Below are positions 8,305 to 19,519 of a stretch of DNA of 64,000 bases, piece by piece (position 1 is the stretch's first letter; each line of letters starts with the position of its first letter). The position numbers were made by a program, and so were the translations under genes. Below the pieces are notes generated by a model. It saw only the letters and a list, made by a program, of their open reading frames with translations, made no database searches and was not told the DNA's origin. This DNA comes from Streptomyces regalis (GTDB lineage Bacteria; Actinomycetota; Actinomycetes; Streptomycetales; Streptomycetaceae): contig NZ_LLZG01000411.1 of NCBI RefSeq assembly GCF_001509475.1, positions 62,001-126,000 on the forward strand. Direction: 5' to 3'.

Positions 8305-9582
8305 ATGCGCAAGACCACCGCTCTGCGGGCGGCCGCGGCCGCCACCGCCGCCCTGCTCACCGCGACCGCCTGCAGCAGCCAGCGAGGGCAGGACGCCCAG
8401 GACACCGCCGCCGACGGTGCCTGCAAGGGCCAGCAGACCACCGGCATCACCGACAAGAGCATCAAGCTGGGCGGGATCTACCCGTTGTCGGGACCCGCCT
8501 CCGCCTACGGCACGATCAGCAAGGGCGTGGCCGCCTACTTCGACCACGTCAACGACGAGGGCGGCATAGACGGCCGCAAGGTGGAGTTCGTCGTCCGCGA
8601 CGACGGCTACCAGCCGCCCAAGGCGGTCGAGGAGGCCCGCAGACTGGTCGAGCGGGAGAAGGTCTTCGCCGTGTTCCAGAGCCTTGGCACCCCGTCCACG
8701 GCAGCCGTCTGGGACTACCTCGACAAGCAGAAGGTGCCGCAGCCCTTCGTCGCCACGGGCGCCTCCGTCTGGGGCACGGACGACAAGCACCCCTGGACCA
8801 TCGGCTGGCAGCCCAACTACGTGTCCGAGGCACGGGTGTACGCCAAGTACCTCAAGGACGAGAAGCCGAAGGCCGAGGTCGCGGTCCTCTTCCAGAACGA
8901 CGACTTCGGCAAGGACCTGCTCGGCGGGTTCAAGGAGGCCGTCGCCGGCAGCGGCGTCAAGGTGGTCGCCGAGGAGAGCTACGAGGTCACCGACCCCTCC
9001 GTCTCGGCGCAGATGACGAGCCTCGCCCGGTCCAAGGCGGACGTACTGCTCAACATCACCACGCCCAAGTTCGGCAGCCAGGCCCTCGCCGCCGACGCCA
9101 AGAACACCAAGTGGAACCCGCTGCACATCGTGAACAACGTGTCCTCGTCCGCCGCGGTGCTCCAGCCCGTCGGGTTCAAGAACGTCCAGGGCGTCGTCTC
9201 GGCGACCTACTTCAAGGACCCCGCCGACCCGCAGTGGGCCGACGACCCGGAGATGAAGACGTACACGGAAGCGCTGCACAAGTACGCGCCCGACTCGGAC
9301 CCGGCCAACCAGTTCAACGCCTACGGCTGGGCCGCCGCCTCCAGCCTGCACAAGGCGCTGGACGCGATGAAGTGCCCGACCAGGGAGGGGCTGCGGGACG
9401 CGGTGCGCAGCCTGAAGGACGTGAAGGTGGACATGCTGCTGCCCGGAGTTACCCTCGCCACCGGGCCCGACGACGCCTTCCCGATCGAGTCGATGCAGCT
9501 GATGCGGTTCAAGGGCGAGCGGTGGCAGCTGTTCGGCAAGCCGGTGGACACCCGTAAGGAGTTCGGCCCGGTCGCCAAGTGA
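8305..9582 (+). CDS. ABC transporter substrate-binding lipoprotein (LivK-like)
   Basis: A secreted lipoprotein of about 425 residues. A signal peptide of basic then Ala/Leu-rich residues ends in the lipobox TATAC, so the mature protein would be membrane anchored. The fold markers are those of periplasmic-binding-protein type I Liv/amide receptors: IKLGGIYPLSGPASAYG, a long alternating domain, and late PANQFNAYGWAAA. ATG 8296 overlaps the livM stop, but ATG 8305 has an AAGGA site nine bases upstream and is preferred. It defines the specificity of the operon. Homologous receptors bind amino acids, amides or aromatic and terpenoid acids, so the ligand remains open. Confidence 0.88.
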   Translation: MRKTTALRAAAAATAALLTATACSSQRGQDAQDTAADGACKGQQTTGITDKSIKLGGIYPLSGPASAYGTISKGVAAYFDHVNDEGGIDGRKVEFVVRDDGYQPPKAVEEARRLVEREKVFAVFQSLGTPSTAAVWDYLDKQKVPQPFVATGASVWGTDDKHPWTIGWQPNYVSEARVYAKYLKDEKPKAEVAVLFQNDDFGKDLLGGFKEAVAGSGVKVVAEESYEVTDPSVSAQMTSLARSKADVLLNITTPKFGSQALAADAKNTKWNPLHIVNNVSSSAAVLQPVGFKNVQGVVSATYFKDPADPQWADDPEMKTYTEALHKYAPDSDPANQFNAYGWAAASSLHKALDAMKCPTREGLRDAVRSLKDVKVDMLLPGVTLATGPDDAFPIESMQLMRFKGERWQLFGKPVDTRKEFGPVAK

Positions 9583-9585
9583 GCC

Positions 9586-9635
9586 GGTGGGGGCGGTCCC
9601 GGTCGATGCCCTGACCCCTGGGGACCGCCCCCACC
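9586..9635 (+). terminator. strong hairpin terminator of the liv-type operon
   Basis: GGTGGGGGCGGTCCC at 9586-9600 and GGGACCGCCCCCACC at 9621-9635 form a perfect 15-bp stem. It begins three bases after the substrate-binding protein stop codon. No T-tract follows, but stem strength and position make it a convincing operon end. Confidence 0.8.
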
Positions 9636-9736
9636 GCTCTGTCACCGCTGTCACCGACGATCAGCGGATGCCAGGCCCAGTTCCATGGGCTTACATGGCA
9701 TCAGCAGGACAACCAGGTCCAGCGGTGGAGAAGCGG

Positions 9737-12157
9737 ATGACGGAGCTCAGCGAAAGCCACGACGATCCGTTCGCCCTGCACCTCGCCGCCGTGGCGGTGC
9801 TCGACGACCGGGGCACCGTGGTCGGATGGAACCGGCGGGCCGAGGAACTGCTCGGCCATCCGGACACGGCTGTGATCGGTCGTCCGGCATACGACGTCCT
9901 TGTCGATCCTGGTGATCTGCCGGCTTTCAGAGAGGCCACGGCGAGCTGCAGGAGGGCCGGTGGCTGGTTCGGGGTGCTCCACGTGCGGCACCGCGACGGG
10001 CGGCTCGTGGAGATGGGGCTCAGGGCCCATGCGGTCTCGCGCGACGGCCGTGCTCGTGAGTGGTTCCTCACCGGGGCACTCGCGGCTGACGTCCTGGAGT
10101 GGCAGCGGGACCGCGCGGTGCTCGACGGGTTGTACCGTCGGTGCCCGATCGGCCTGGTCATCCACGGCCCCGACCTGCGGCTTCTCCGGGTCAACCGGGC
10201 CATTGAACGCTTCAGCGGCATTCCGGCAGCGGACTTTCGTGGGCTGCCCACCGGCTGTTTCCTCCTCCCCGACGATGCACGCAGGGCCGTGGACCGGGTG
10301 CGCCAGGTGATGGACACCCGAAGTCCGGCGGTCTACTCCGAGCAGTTCGTTCGCCTGGAGCAGGATCCGGCACGCGAGCAGGTCGCGATGGTCTCGTCCT
10401 TCCCGATGGAGGATCCCTCCGGCCGCATCCTGGGTGTGGCCGAGATGATCGAGGACATCACCGAACGCCATCGCGCCCAGCGTCGGCTCGCACTCCTCGA
10501 CCAGGCCGGCGGCCGTATCGGAACCACCCTCGACGTGGCGGAGACGGCCCGGGAACTCGCCGAGGTGATGGTGCCCCACCTCGCCGACCATGCGTCGGTC
10601 GACCTGTTTCAGCCCGTGACACGCGGTGAGGAACTGGCGCGCCCCCTGGCAGGGCCGGTGGTACGCGTGGGGGTCAGCGGCGTCGGTGCCCAGCAAGCCG
10701 GTCCGCCCCACCCCGAAGGCGAGCCGGTGGAGTTCGCGCCGGACACACCCCAGGCCAGATGCCTGGCCGAAGGGCGGCCCGTTCTGGAACCGGTTCTCCC
10801 GCCCGACTGGTTCTCGACGGAGGGCCGCCAGGGAGCCCGCGCTCCGGACCTGGGCGTCCACTCGTTGATCGTGGTCCCTGTGGCCGCCCGTGGCCTGGTG
10901 CTGGGAGTGATGACACTGTGGCGCTCGCGCCGCCCCGATCCCTTCGAGGCGGACGACCTCACCCTCGCCCAGGAACTCGCTTCGCGCGCCGCCGTCGCCA
11001 TCGACAACGCCCGGCGCTTCACCCAGCAGCAGCAAACCGCGTTCACCCTGCAGAGCAGCCTTCTGCTCCACGCGGTCCCGGACCAGTCGGCCGTCGAGGT
11101 GGCCCTGCGGTACCTGCCGGCCAGCGCGGCCCCGGGCCTGGGCGGCGACTGGTTCGACGTCATTCCTCTGTCCGGGGCCCGGGTCGCCCTCGTCGTCGGC
11201 GACGTGGTGGGGCGTGGCATCCACGCCGCCGCCACCATGGGCCGGTTGCGGACCGCCGTACACACACTGGCCAGCCTCGACCTGGAACCGGACGAGGTCC
11301 TCTCCCGCCTGGACGACCTGGTCAACCTGCTGGCTGCCGAACAGGAAGCAGTCGGCGAACGGCCCGTGGGCGAGCAGGTCATCGGCGCCACCTGCCTGTA
11401 CGCCGTGTACGACCCGGTCTCCGGGCGGTGCTCCATGGCCCGCGCCGGCCACCCGCCGCCCGCGGTGACCGCTCCGGACGGACAGGTGGCTCTGCTGGAC
11501 CTGCCCGCCGGCCCACCCCTCGGCTTGGGCGGCCTGCCGTTCGAGGCGCGGGACGTCGAACTGGCCGAGGGAAGCCTGCTGTGCCTGTACACCAACGGAC
11601 TCATCGGCGAAGGCCACGTCGACGCCGACGTCGGCCTGGCCAAGCTGCGCGCGGCGCTCACCCGCCCCGCCGACGCACTGGAACGCACCTGCCAAGCGGT
11701 GGTCGACTCGCTCGTACCCTCGCGCCCCAGCGACGACGTCGCTCTGCTGATCGCCCGCACGCGCATGCTGCCACCGGACAGTGTCGCCTCCTGGCAGCTG
11801 CCGCTGGAGCCCGCCAGCGCCGCCCGGGCCCGGGCCCTGACCTCCGCCAAGCTGACCGAATGGGGGCTGGAGCACCTGGCGTTCAGCACCGAGCTGATCG
11901 CCAGCGAACTGGTCACCAACGTCTACCGCTATGCCTGCGGCCCCGCGACCCTGCGGCTGATCCGCGAACGGTGCCTGGTGTGCGAGGTCAGCGACACCAG
12001 CCACACCTCACCCCACCTACGCCACGCCCGTACCACCGACGAGGGCGGGCGCGGCCTGTTCCTGGTGGCCCAGATGACCGAGCGCTGGGGCACCCGATAC
12101 ACCCGCGAGGGCAAGACCGTGTGGACCGAACAGCCATTGGCCGGCATGTTCACCTGA
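9737..12157 (+). CDS. multidomain PAS-PAS-GAF-PP2C (SpoIIE) phosphatase with HATPase domain
   Basis: An 806-residue signalling protein of a kind abundant in Streptomyces. In order: PAS near residues 15-120 (AVAVLDDRGTVVGWNRRAEELLG), a second PAS near 130-245 (DLRLLRVNRAIERFSGIPAADF, ending EDITERHRAQRR), GAF near 250-430, and a SpoIIE-type PP2C near 440-660. The PP2C has GGDWFDVIPLSGARVALVVGDVVGRG for metal binding and CSMARAGHPPP. A C-terminal RsbW-like ATPase (ASELVTNVYRYA, then GRGLFLVAQMTERWG) follows. It probably dephosphorylates an anti-sigma-factor antagonist in response to light, redox or a small ligand. ATG 9737 is preferred because of GGAG six bases upstream. Confidence 0.88.
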   Translation: MTELSESHDDPFALHLAAVAVLDDRGTVVGWNRRAEELLGHPDTAVIGRPAYDVLVDPGDLPAFREATASCRRAGGWFGVLHVRHRDGRLVEMGLRAHAVSRDGRAREWFLTGALAADVLEWQRDRAVLDGLYRRCPIGLVIHGPDLRLLRVNRAIERFSGIPAADFRGLPTGCFLLPDDARRAVDRVRQVMDTRSPAVYSEQFVRLEQDPAREQVAMVSSFPMEDPSGRILGVAEMIEDITERHRAQRRLALLDQAGGRIGTTLDVAETARELAEVMVPHLADHASVDLFQPVTRGEELARPLAGPVVRVGVSGVGAQQAGPPHPEGEPVEFAPDTPQARCLAEGRPVLEPVLPPDWFSTEGRQGARAPDLGVHSLIVVPVAARGLVLGVMTLWRSRRPDPFEADDLTLAQELASRAAVAIDNARRFTQQQQTAFTLQSSLLLHAVPDQSAVEVALRYLPASAAPGLGGDWFDVIPLSGARVALVVGDVVGRGIHAAATMGRLRTAVHTLASLDLEPDEVLSRLDDLVNLLAAEQEAVGERPVGEQVIGATCLYAVYDPVSGRCSMARAGHPPPAVTAPDGQVALLDLPAGPPLGLGGLPFEARDVELAEGSLLCLYTNGLIGEGHVDADVGLAKLRAALTRPADALERTCQAVVDSLVPSRPSDDVALLIARTRMLPPDSVASWQLPLEPASAARARALTSAKLTEWGLEHLAFSTELIASELVTNVYRYACGPATLRLIRERCLVCEVSDTSHTSPHLRHARTTDEGGRGLFLVAQMTERWGTRYTREGKTVWTEQPLAGMFT

Positions 12158-12200
12158 CCGTCAGGGGCCTTGCGGGATGGCCGTGGTCACGCGGCCGTGG

Positions 12201-13817
12201 TCATTTGGCCGCGGCGAGCAGCCGTGCCTCGCTCTCCTCGTACAGCCGCCGGTTCTCGAGGCTGTCGGCGGCGCGGCGCCGGTGGTCCAGACGGCTGCCC
12301 AGCCAGCCCGCCAGGTAGCCGAACGGGACGGAGACCAGTCCCGTGGACTGCATGGGGAACAGGGCGAAGTCGGCGTCGGGGAAGAGGGCGGACGGCGTGC
12401 CCGAAACGGCCTTGGAGAAGACCAGCAGCACCAGCGCGCAGGCCGCGCCGCCGTAGAGGGTGGCGAGCAGGCCGGTGCGGGTGAATCCCCGCCAGAACAG
12501 GGAGTAGGTGAGTGCGGGGGCCACCGCCGATGCCCCGGTGCAGATGGCCAGCGTGGTCAGCACGCCTACATTCCAGTTCTGGACGAGGGTGGCGAGCCCG
12601 ATGGCAACGGTTCCCACGACCACGCTCGTCCACACGGCCACCGTCATCTCCGTACGCGGCTCCGCCTGCCCCCGCCGTGCCGCATGGGCGAACAGGTCGT
12701 GGGCGAGCGACGAGGCCGCGGCCAGGGTCATCCCCGCGACCGACGACAGCAGGGTGATGAACACCATGCCCGCCACGGCCGAGTAGAGAACCGTCGTGCC
12801 CGTGGAGCCGGGTGACCCGCCGAGTGCCTGCGACAGCATGAGCACCGACGTCCTGCCGTGCGGGTCGGCCGCGATGATGGACCGCGAGCCGACCAGGGCC
12901 GCCGCGCCCGTACCCATGATGATCACGAGCAGGCAGAACGTGGTGACCGTGCCGACCGCCCACGACATGGAGCGACGCACGGTCGGCGCGTCCTGCGCCG
13001 AGAACAGACGCATCGTGATGTGGGGCAGGCAGGCCACGCCGAGGACCACGGTGATCTGGAAGCCGATGAAGTCCAGCCGCTCACCGGCCGAGGTGCCCAG
13101 CTGAAGACCCTGCTCGAGGTAGGCCGGGCCCGCGCCGCTGCCCTGCTGGGCGGCCCTGAGCACGTCGCCGAAGCTCCAGTCGAAGTGGTTCAGCACCAGG
13201 ACGGCGACGACAGCGCTGGTGGCGAGCAGGAACACGATCTTGACCATCTGAACGAGCGCGGTGCCTCGCATACCGCCCAGCGCCGCGTAAATGATCATCA
13301 GGCTGCCGACCATGACGATGCTGCCCGTCCTGGCGCCCGCCACATGCGGGAGGTCCAGGATGAAGGTGAGCAACGACCCGGCCCCGGAGAGCTGGACGAT
13401 CAGAAAGGGCACGGTCGCCGAAAGCGTCACCACACAGGCGGCGACACGCACGGCCCGCCCGGGCATGTTCCGGGCCAGCACGTCACCCATGGTGAACTGG
13501 CCGGCGTTGCGCAGGGGTTCGGCCAGCAGGAACATCAGCAGCACCAGGGACAAGGCGGTACTGACCGCGAGGACATAGCCGTCGTACCCGGTGAGCGCGA
13601 CGATTCCGGTGGTGCTCAGCACCGTGGCCGCGGAGATGTAGTCGCCCGCGATGGCCAGGCCGTTCTTGAACGGGGTGAGCGAGAGGTAGCCGGTGTAGAA
13701 GTTCGTCAGGTCGTCGCGGTCCGGCCCTGCCATCACGCACATGAGCAGCGTGAGGGTGACCAGGACGGTGAACAGGAGAAGGACGGTGGCCTGAGTCCCG
13801 GAGCTGAAGTCGTTCAT
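12201..13817 (-). CDS. sodium:solute (acetate-type) symporter
   Basis: A 538-residue membrane protein of the sodium/solute symporter family, closest in arrangement to ActP/MctC monocarboxylate transporters. It shows about 13 hydrophobic segments, the N-terminal LTPFKNGLAIAGDYISAATVLSTTGIVALTGYDG block typical of acetate permeases, and GYLAGWLGSRLD near the end. The start overlaps the stop of a DUF485 gene by four bases, which is the standard actP partner arrangement. The predicted role is sodium-driven uptake of acetate, propionate or pyruvate. It is convergent with the PP2C gene, with 43 bases between. Confidence 0.88.
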   Translation of the reverse strand: MNDFSSGTQATVLLLFTVLVTLTLLMCVMAGPDRDDLTNFYTGYLSLTPFKNGLAIAGDYISAATVLSTTGIVALTGYDGYVLAVSTALSLVLLMFLLAEPLRNAGQFTMGDVLARNMPGRAVRVAACVVTLSATVPFLIVQLSGAGSLLTFILDLPHVAGARTGSIVMVGSLMIIYAALGGMRGTALVQMVKIVFLLATSAVVAVLVLNHFDWSFGDVLRAAQQGSGAGPAYLEQGLQLGTSAGERLDFIGFQITVVLGVACLPHITMRLFSAQDAPTVRRSMSWAVGTVTTFCLLVIIMGTGAAALVGSRSIIAADPHGRTSVLMLSQALGGSPGSTGTTVLYSAVAGMVFITLLSSVAGMTLAAASSLAHDLFAHAARRGQAEPRTEMTVAVWTSVVVGTVAIGLATLVQNWNVGVLTTLAICTGASAVAPALTYSLFWRGFTRTGLLATLYGGAACALVLLVFSKAVSGTPSALFPDADFALFPMQSTGLVSVPFGYLAGWLGSRLDHRRRAADSLENRRLYEESEARLLAAAK

Positions 13818-14272
13818 CTCGCCACCCCGGCGTTTCTGCCGGCGGTGACTGCCTGTTCCCTGACGACGCGGGCCAACGGATCCACCGAGCGTTGCGCGCT
13901 GCGCCCGTACCAGAAGACCGCGCCGAAGGTGACGACGAGTTGGAGAACCCCCAGGGCCATGCCCAGGCTCAGCTCTCCTGCGATCTTGGACCCCATCAGG
14001 CCCGGGGCGCCGCAGGACAGCACGACATACAGCACGAAGGAGCCGAGCGCGGTGAGCGTGGAGGTCCGGCGGAGCAGGCGGTAGGCCGAGCGGAGGGCGG
14101 CGAGGTCGGCGTCGTGCCGGGGAGTCTCCTGAGCGTACGGCTCGTCCCAAGGGGCCTGCCCGTACGGGTAGTACCGAGGGGCCTCGTACCCGTACCACTG
14201 GGGCTCGGTGTGCGGCTGGTGCCATCCCGGCGACGCTGATGGCGGATACCGGTTCTCGTCGGGGTATGTCAT
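13814..14272 (-). CDS. DUF485 membrane protein, symporter partner
   Basis: About 152 residues. The first 60 are a Pro/Tyr/Glu-rich soluble stretch. DUF485 follows, with the conserved ALRSAYRLLRRTSTLTALGSFVLYVVLSC segment and two membrane helices, ending in a basic tail. DUF485 proteins are nearly always encoded just upstream of acetate-type symporters, as here, and are thought to be accessory subunits. ATG 14272 has a GGAAGG site eight bases upstream and is preferred to a GTG at 14287. The long tyrosine-rich N-terminal extension is common in Streptomyces homologues. Confidence 0.85.
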   Translation of the reverse strand: MTYPDENRYPPSASPGWHQPHTEPQWYGYEAPRYYPYGQAPWDEPYAQETPRHDADLAALRSAYRLLRRTSTLTALGSFVLYVVLSCGAPGLMGSKIAGELSLGMALGVLQLVVTFGAVFWYGRSAQRSVDPLARVVREQAVTAGRNAGVAR

Positions 14273-14440
14273 CGCCTGGCCTTCCACTACGGCTCGGACC
14301 CGTGGAGGTGAACGGGGAGAATTGGTTCAGCGGCGCACCATACCGACTGGTTGGGATGTCTGTAAGTAGGCGGTGGATCACGTTTCGGGGTCGATGCGGA
14401 TGCGGCTCCCGGGCACGGATCGACGTCGCGATCAACAGGG

Positions 14441-14484
14441 AAAAGCCCACCCCCGCACCGAGAGCATCCCGGGGCGGGGGTGGG
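14441..14484 (-). terminator. rho-independent terminator of the small secreted protein gene
   Basis: CCCACCCCCGC at 14446-14456 and GCGGGGGTGGG at 14474-14484 form an 11-bp perfect stem. Read on the minus strand, the stem is followed by CTTTT. It lies about 20 bases beyond the stop of the minus-strand gene ending at 14506, which is the layout of an intrinsic terminator. Confidence 0.75.
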
Positions 14485-14505
14485 GTGGGAAGCGTGGCCC
14501 AGCCG

Positions 14506-14796
14506 TCAGAGGCCGAGGGCCTCGTCGAAACCAGATTCGTCTTGCCCGAAACCAGATTCGTCCTGGTCGGATCCGGACGCGCCCTGGTCGGAACCAGGCG
14601 CGCTCTGGCCGAAACCGGACCCGCCCGGTTCGGCACCGGACGTACCCTGGCCGAAATCGGGCATAGCCGGAGAGCTGTTACCGAAATCAGCTCCCGCGCT
14701 ACTCATGTCGTCCTCGTCGGCAAGGGCCTGGCCCGCGCCTCCGAACAGAACAGTCCCGGCGAGAGCGATGGCGGCCAGCACGGTAGGTGCACGCAT
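14506..14796 (-). CDS. small secreted Gly/Ser/Asp/Gln-rich repeat protein
   Basis: A 96-residue protein with a clear signal peptide (basic MRAPT start, Ala/Gly-rich core, probable cleavage after ALA near residue 26). The mature part is acidic and built from degenerate 10-residue units of the GSGFGQSAPGSDQ type (SGFGQ, GSDQ and ESGFGQ recur). The DNA carries matching tandem repeats of about 30 bases. GAAGGAG lies six bases before the ATG. No family is recognised. It may be a disordered cell-surface or exported peptide. A terminator follows, so it is a monocistronic unit. Confidence 0.75.
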   Translation of the reverse strand: MRAPTVLAAIALAGTVLFGGAGQALADEDDMSSAGADFGNSSPAMPDFGQGTSGAEPGGSGFGQSAPGSDQGASGSDQDESGFGQDESGFDEALGL

Positions 14797-14902
14797 AAGC
14801 GTCTCCTTCGGTTGGTGGGTGCTCGCCAGAGGTATGCCGCCGGCCTCCATGGGAGTAGCTCTGATATGCACACAAGCACCCGAATAGGCGGCGCACATGG
14901 TG

Positions 14903-15529
14903 CTACGCGCGCCGGGCCGTTCGCCGAAGAACGGCCCTGCCCGCACTGCCGTGGCCGGACCGCGGAGGCCGCCGGAGAGGCCCCATCCACGCATCGTCCG
15001 CTCCTCGCACCACCGCCGCCAGCCGCTCCAGGGCGGCCAGGCTGTGCCCCTCGACGAAGGCGTCCACGCTGGGCAGTACTGCCGCCATCCCGGCCGCCAG
15101 GGGTGCCGTAACCGGGGCGCGCCTTGCGGGGATTGGCCCAGATGACGCGGTGTCCCAGCCGGTGCAGGCGTCGCATCTGCGCCGCGAGGAGCTCCGGGTC
15201 GCCGCGCTCCCAGCCGTCGGACAGCACCACCACGCAGCTGACGTGGGAAGTCCCAGTCGTACAGGGCCTGCGAGGCGTTGATGCCCTCGTGGCACTGCAA
15301 CCGGATCAGCGGGGCGTCGAGCGCCTCGGCGAGGGCGGAGGCGAGCGCGGTCTTGCCGACGCCCGCGTCGCCCTCGCAGAAGAGCGGCCGGCCGAGGCGC
15401 AGGGCCAGGAAGCAGGCGACGGCGAGGCCGTCGTCGACGAGGTACCCCGTCGCATCGAGGCGGGCCCGCACCTGCTCCGGGCCGTCCATGCCGGTGATCG
15501 GGCCGCCCACGCCGGTGATTGTCGCTCAC
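14903..15529 (-). pseudogene. collapsed MoxR-type ATPase / VWA (CoxD-CoxE-like) remnant
   Basis: The remnant starts in an ATGA overlap with the coxM-like gene, as a MoxR gene of a CODH operon would. It encodes about 90 residues of an AAA ATPase N-terminus, including Walker A EGDAGVGKTALASAL and the family block CHEGINASQALYDWDFPRQ. At about 15240 the frame changes and the sequence becomes the C-terminal part of a CoxE-type VWA protein (VVVLSDGWERGDPELLAAQM, HRVIWANPRKARPGY). A second frameshift, one extra C in the pair 15106-15107, is needed to continue into the VWA tail (PLAAGMAAVLPSVDAFVEGH). Most of both genes, perhaps 1.5 kb, is missing. The join falls on CAGCTGC, a word expected in both parents. 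Confidence 0.8.
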
Positions 15530-16376
15530 CCCATCCCGGCGGCCGCCAGCACCGCCCGCTCGGTGAGTACCCGCGCCAGATGGGCCCGGTACTCGGGTGA
15601 GGCCGAGGTGTCCTGGGTCGGCCGCGTGCCCTGCGCCGCCTGCTGAGCGGCCTGCGTCACGGCGTCCGGATCGCCGGCGCCGGACAGTGCTTCCTCGGTG
15701 GCCGAGGCCCGCAAGGGCGTGGTGCCCATGTTGGTCAGCCCGACCCGTGCCTCGGCGATGTGCCCGTCGCCGCGTCGCACCAGTGCGGCCACGCCGACGA
15801 TGGGCCAGGCCTGGGCGACCCGGTGGAACTTCTCGTAGCGGAATCCCCAGCCGTCCGCCTTCGGGAGCCGGATCTCGACCAGCAGCTCGTCGGCCGCCAG
15901 CGCGGACTGCAGATAGTCGACGAAGAACTCCCGAGCCGGGATGGTGCGCCGCCCGCGCGGTCCTTGGGCCACCAGCTCACCGTCCATCACCAGCACCACC
16001 GCGGGCAGGTCCCCGGCGGGGTCGGCGTGCGCGAGCGAGCCGCCGAGGGTGCCGCGATGCCGTACGGCCGGGTCCGCGACCGTGGAGGTGGCGGCCGCCA
16101 GCAGGCCCGCGTGCCGCCGGACCAGCGGATCCGCGATGACGTCGTGGTGCGTGGTCATCGCGCCGATGACCAGCGTGTCGCCGTCCTCCCGGACGCCGCG
16201 CAGCTCGGGGATCCGGTTGACGTCCACGACGAGGTCGGGGAAGGCCAGCCGCAGCCTCATCAGCGGCAGCAGGCTCTGGCCGCCGGCCAGCACCTTGGCG
16301 TCCTCGCCGGCGTCGGCGAGCGTGCGCACCGCCTCGTCGACGCTGCCGGGGCGGGCGTAGTCGAATGTGGGGGGAA

Positions 16377-16380
<4 letters not shown>
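15526..16380 (-). CDS. FAD-binding medium subunit of a CO dehydrogenase/xanthine dehydrogenase family enzyme (CoxM-like)
   Basis: A 284-residue flavoprotein subunit. The two FAD motifs are visible: AGGQSLLPLMRLRL near residue 31, and TLGGSLAHADPAGDLPA near residue 110. It shuttles electrons from the 2Fe-2S subunit to the acceptor. Its start overlaps the large-subunit stop and its own stop overlaps the MoxR remnant. Gene order on the minus strand is small, large, medium subunit. Intact length suggests it is functional although the downstream maturation genes are broken. Confidence 0.88.
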
Positions 16381-18748
<2,368 letters not shown>

Positions 18749-18752
<4 letters not shown>

Positions 18753-19222
18753 GCCGTGACCTCCTCCTCTTCGGAGACGTCCAGCACCGCTCGCACGATG
18801 TTCTGGTAGCCGGTGCAGCGGCAGAGGTTGCCCTCCAGGCCGTGCCGTACCTCGTCCGGCGTGGGGTGCGGATGCTCGCGCAGCAGATCACGGGCCGCCA
18901 TGATCATGCCCGGGGTGCAGTAGCCGCACTGCAGCGCGTGCCGCTCGTGGAACGCCCGCTGAAGGGCCGTCCACTCGCCGTCATGGGCCAGCCCCTGGAT
19001 GGTGGTCACTTCGCACCCGTCCGCCTGGACGGCGAGGACGGTGCAGCTCTTGACGGCGGTGCCGTCCAGCTCGACCGTGCAGGCCCCGCAGTTCGAGGTG
19101 TCACAGCCGATGGGGGTGCCGGTCAGGCCGAGGCGGTCGCGCAGGTAGTGGGTCAGGAGGAGACGGGGCTCCACGTCATCCTCGTACGTCGTGCCGTCCA
19201 CCTTCACCGAGATGTGAGTCAT
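18749..19222 (-). CDS. 2Fe-2S small subunit of a CODH/xanthine dehydrogenase family enzyme (CoxS-like)
   Basis: A 157-residue ferredoxin-like subunit with both expected clusters. The N-terminal plant-type motif is [15 protein letters not shown] with a downstream Cys (KSC). The C-terminal motifs are [13 protein letters not shown] and CRCTGYQNI. It is the first gene of the operon, read leftward, and overlaps the large-subunit start. Upstream lies a CRP-type inverted repeat. The length and all eight cluster cysteines are normal. Confidence 0.92.
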
Positions 19223-19268
19223 GTGCCCTCCAGAGGCCGATCGGGGAGAGGCGGAAACATTGGCCGGG

Positions 19269-19284
19269 TGTGATGTACGTCACT
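19269..19284. promoter_or_regulatory. candidate CRP/FNR-family binding site
   Basis: TGTGA-TGTACG-TCACT at 19269-19284 matches nine of ten fixed positions of the CRP consensus TGTGA-N6-TCACA. It lies 47-62 bases upstream of the CoxS-like start codon, on the side of the divergently read ribosome-protection gene. This suggests carbon or redox control of the oxidoreductase operon (inference). Confidence 0.45.
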
Positions 19285-19408
19285 CTATGGCTGCCGCGGT
19301 GAGGCGGCGAGTGCTGCGACAGGGGTCGTTGAGCGTTAATCCATTGCCTGTGCGGGGCCGGTCCTGCTGGACTGCACGGGTCCCGTCGTCACGCACAGAG
19401 GAGCAGCC

Positions 19409-19519
19409 ATGCGCACTGCGTTCATGTCCCCCCAGGAAGGAACGACCCCCTCATCGAAGGACATGACGCTTCGTGCACTTGCTCAACCTCGGGATCCTCG
19501 CCCATGTCGACGCAGGTAA
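19409..19519 (+). CDS. candidate leader peptide overlapping the ribosome-protection gene
   Basis: A 36-codon frame starts at ATG 19409 with AGAGGAG five bases upstream, a better ribosome site than that of the main gene. It runs through the main GTG start (19473) in another frame and stops at TAA 19517-19519. The peptide begins MRTAFMSPQEG and ends in an Arg-rich CRRR. Tet(M)-type genes are often governed by leader translation, so this overlap could couple or attenuate expression. It could also be chance, since the frame is short. Confidence 0.4.
   Translation: MRTAFMSPQEGTTPSSKDMTLRALAQPRDPRPCRRR

Noticed and set aside
9701..12004. 767-codon minus-strand frame opposite the PP2C phosphatase
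   Set aside because: Low-complexity shadow of a five-domain protein that is clearly coded on the plus strand.
12168..12200. Short GGCCG hairpin between the PP2C and symporter stops
   Set aside because: The stem is only five base pairs and mixes with direct repeats of GGCCGTGGTCA, so a terminator cannot be supported.
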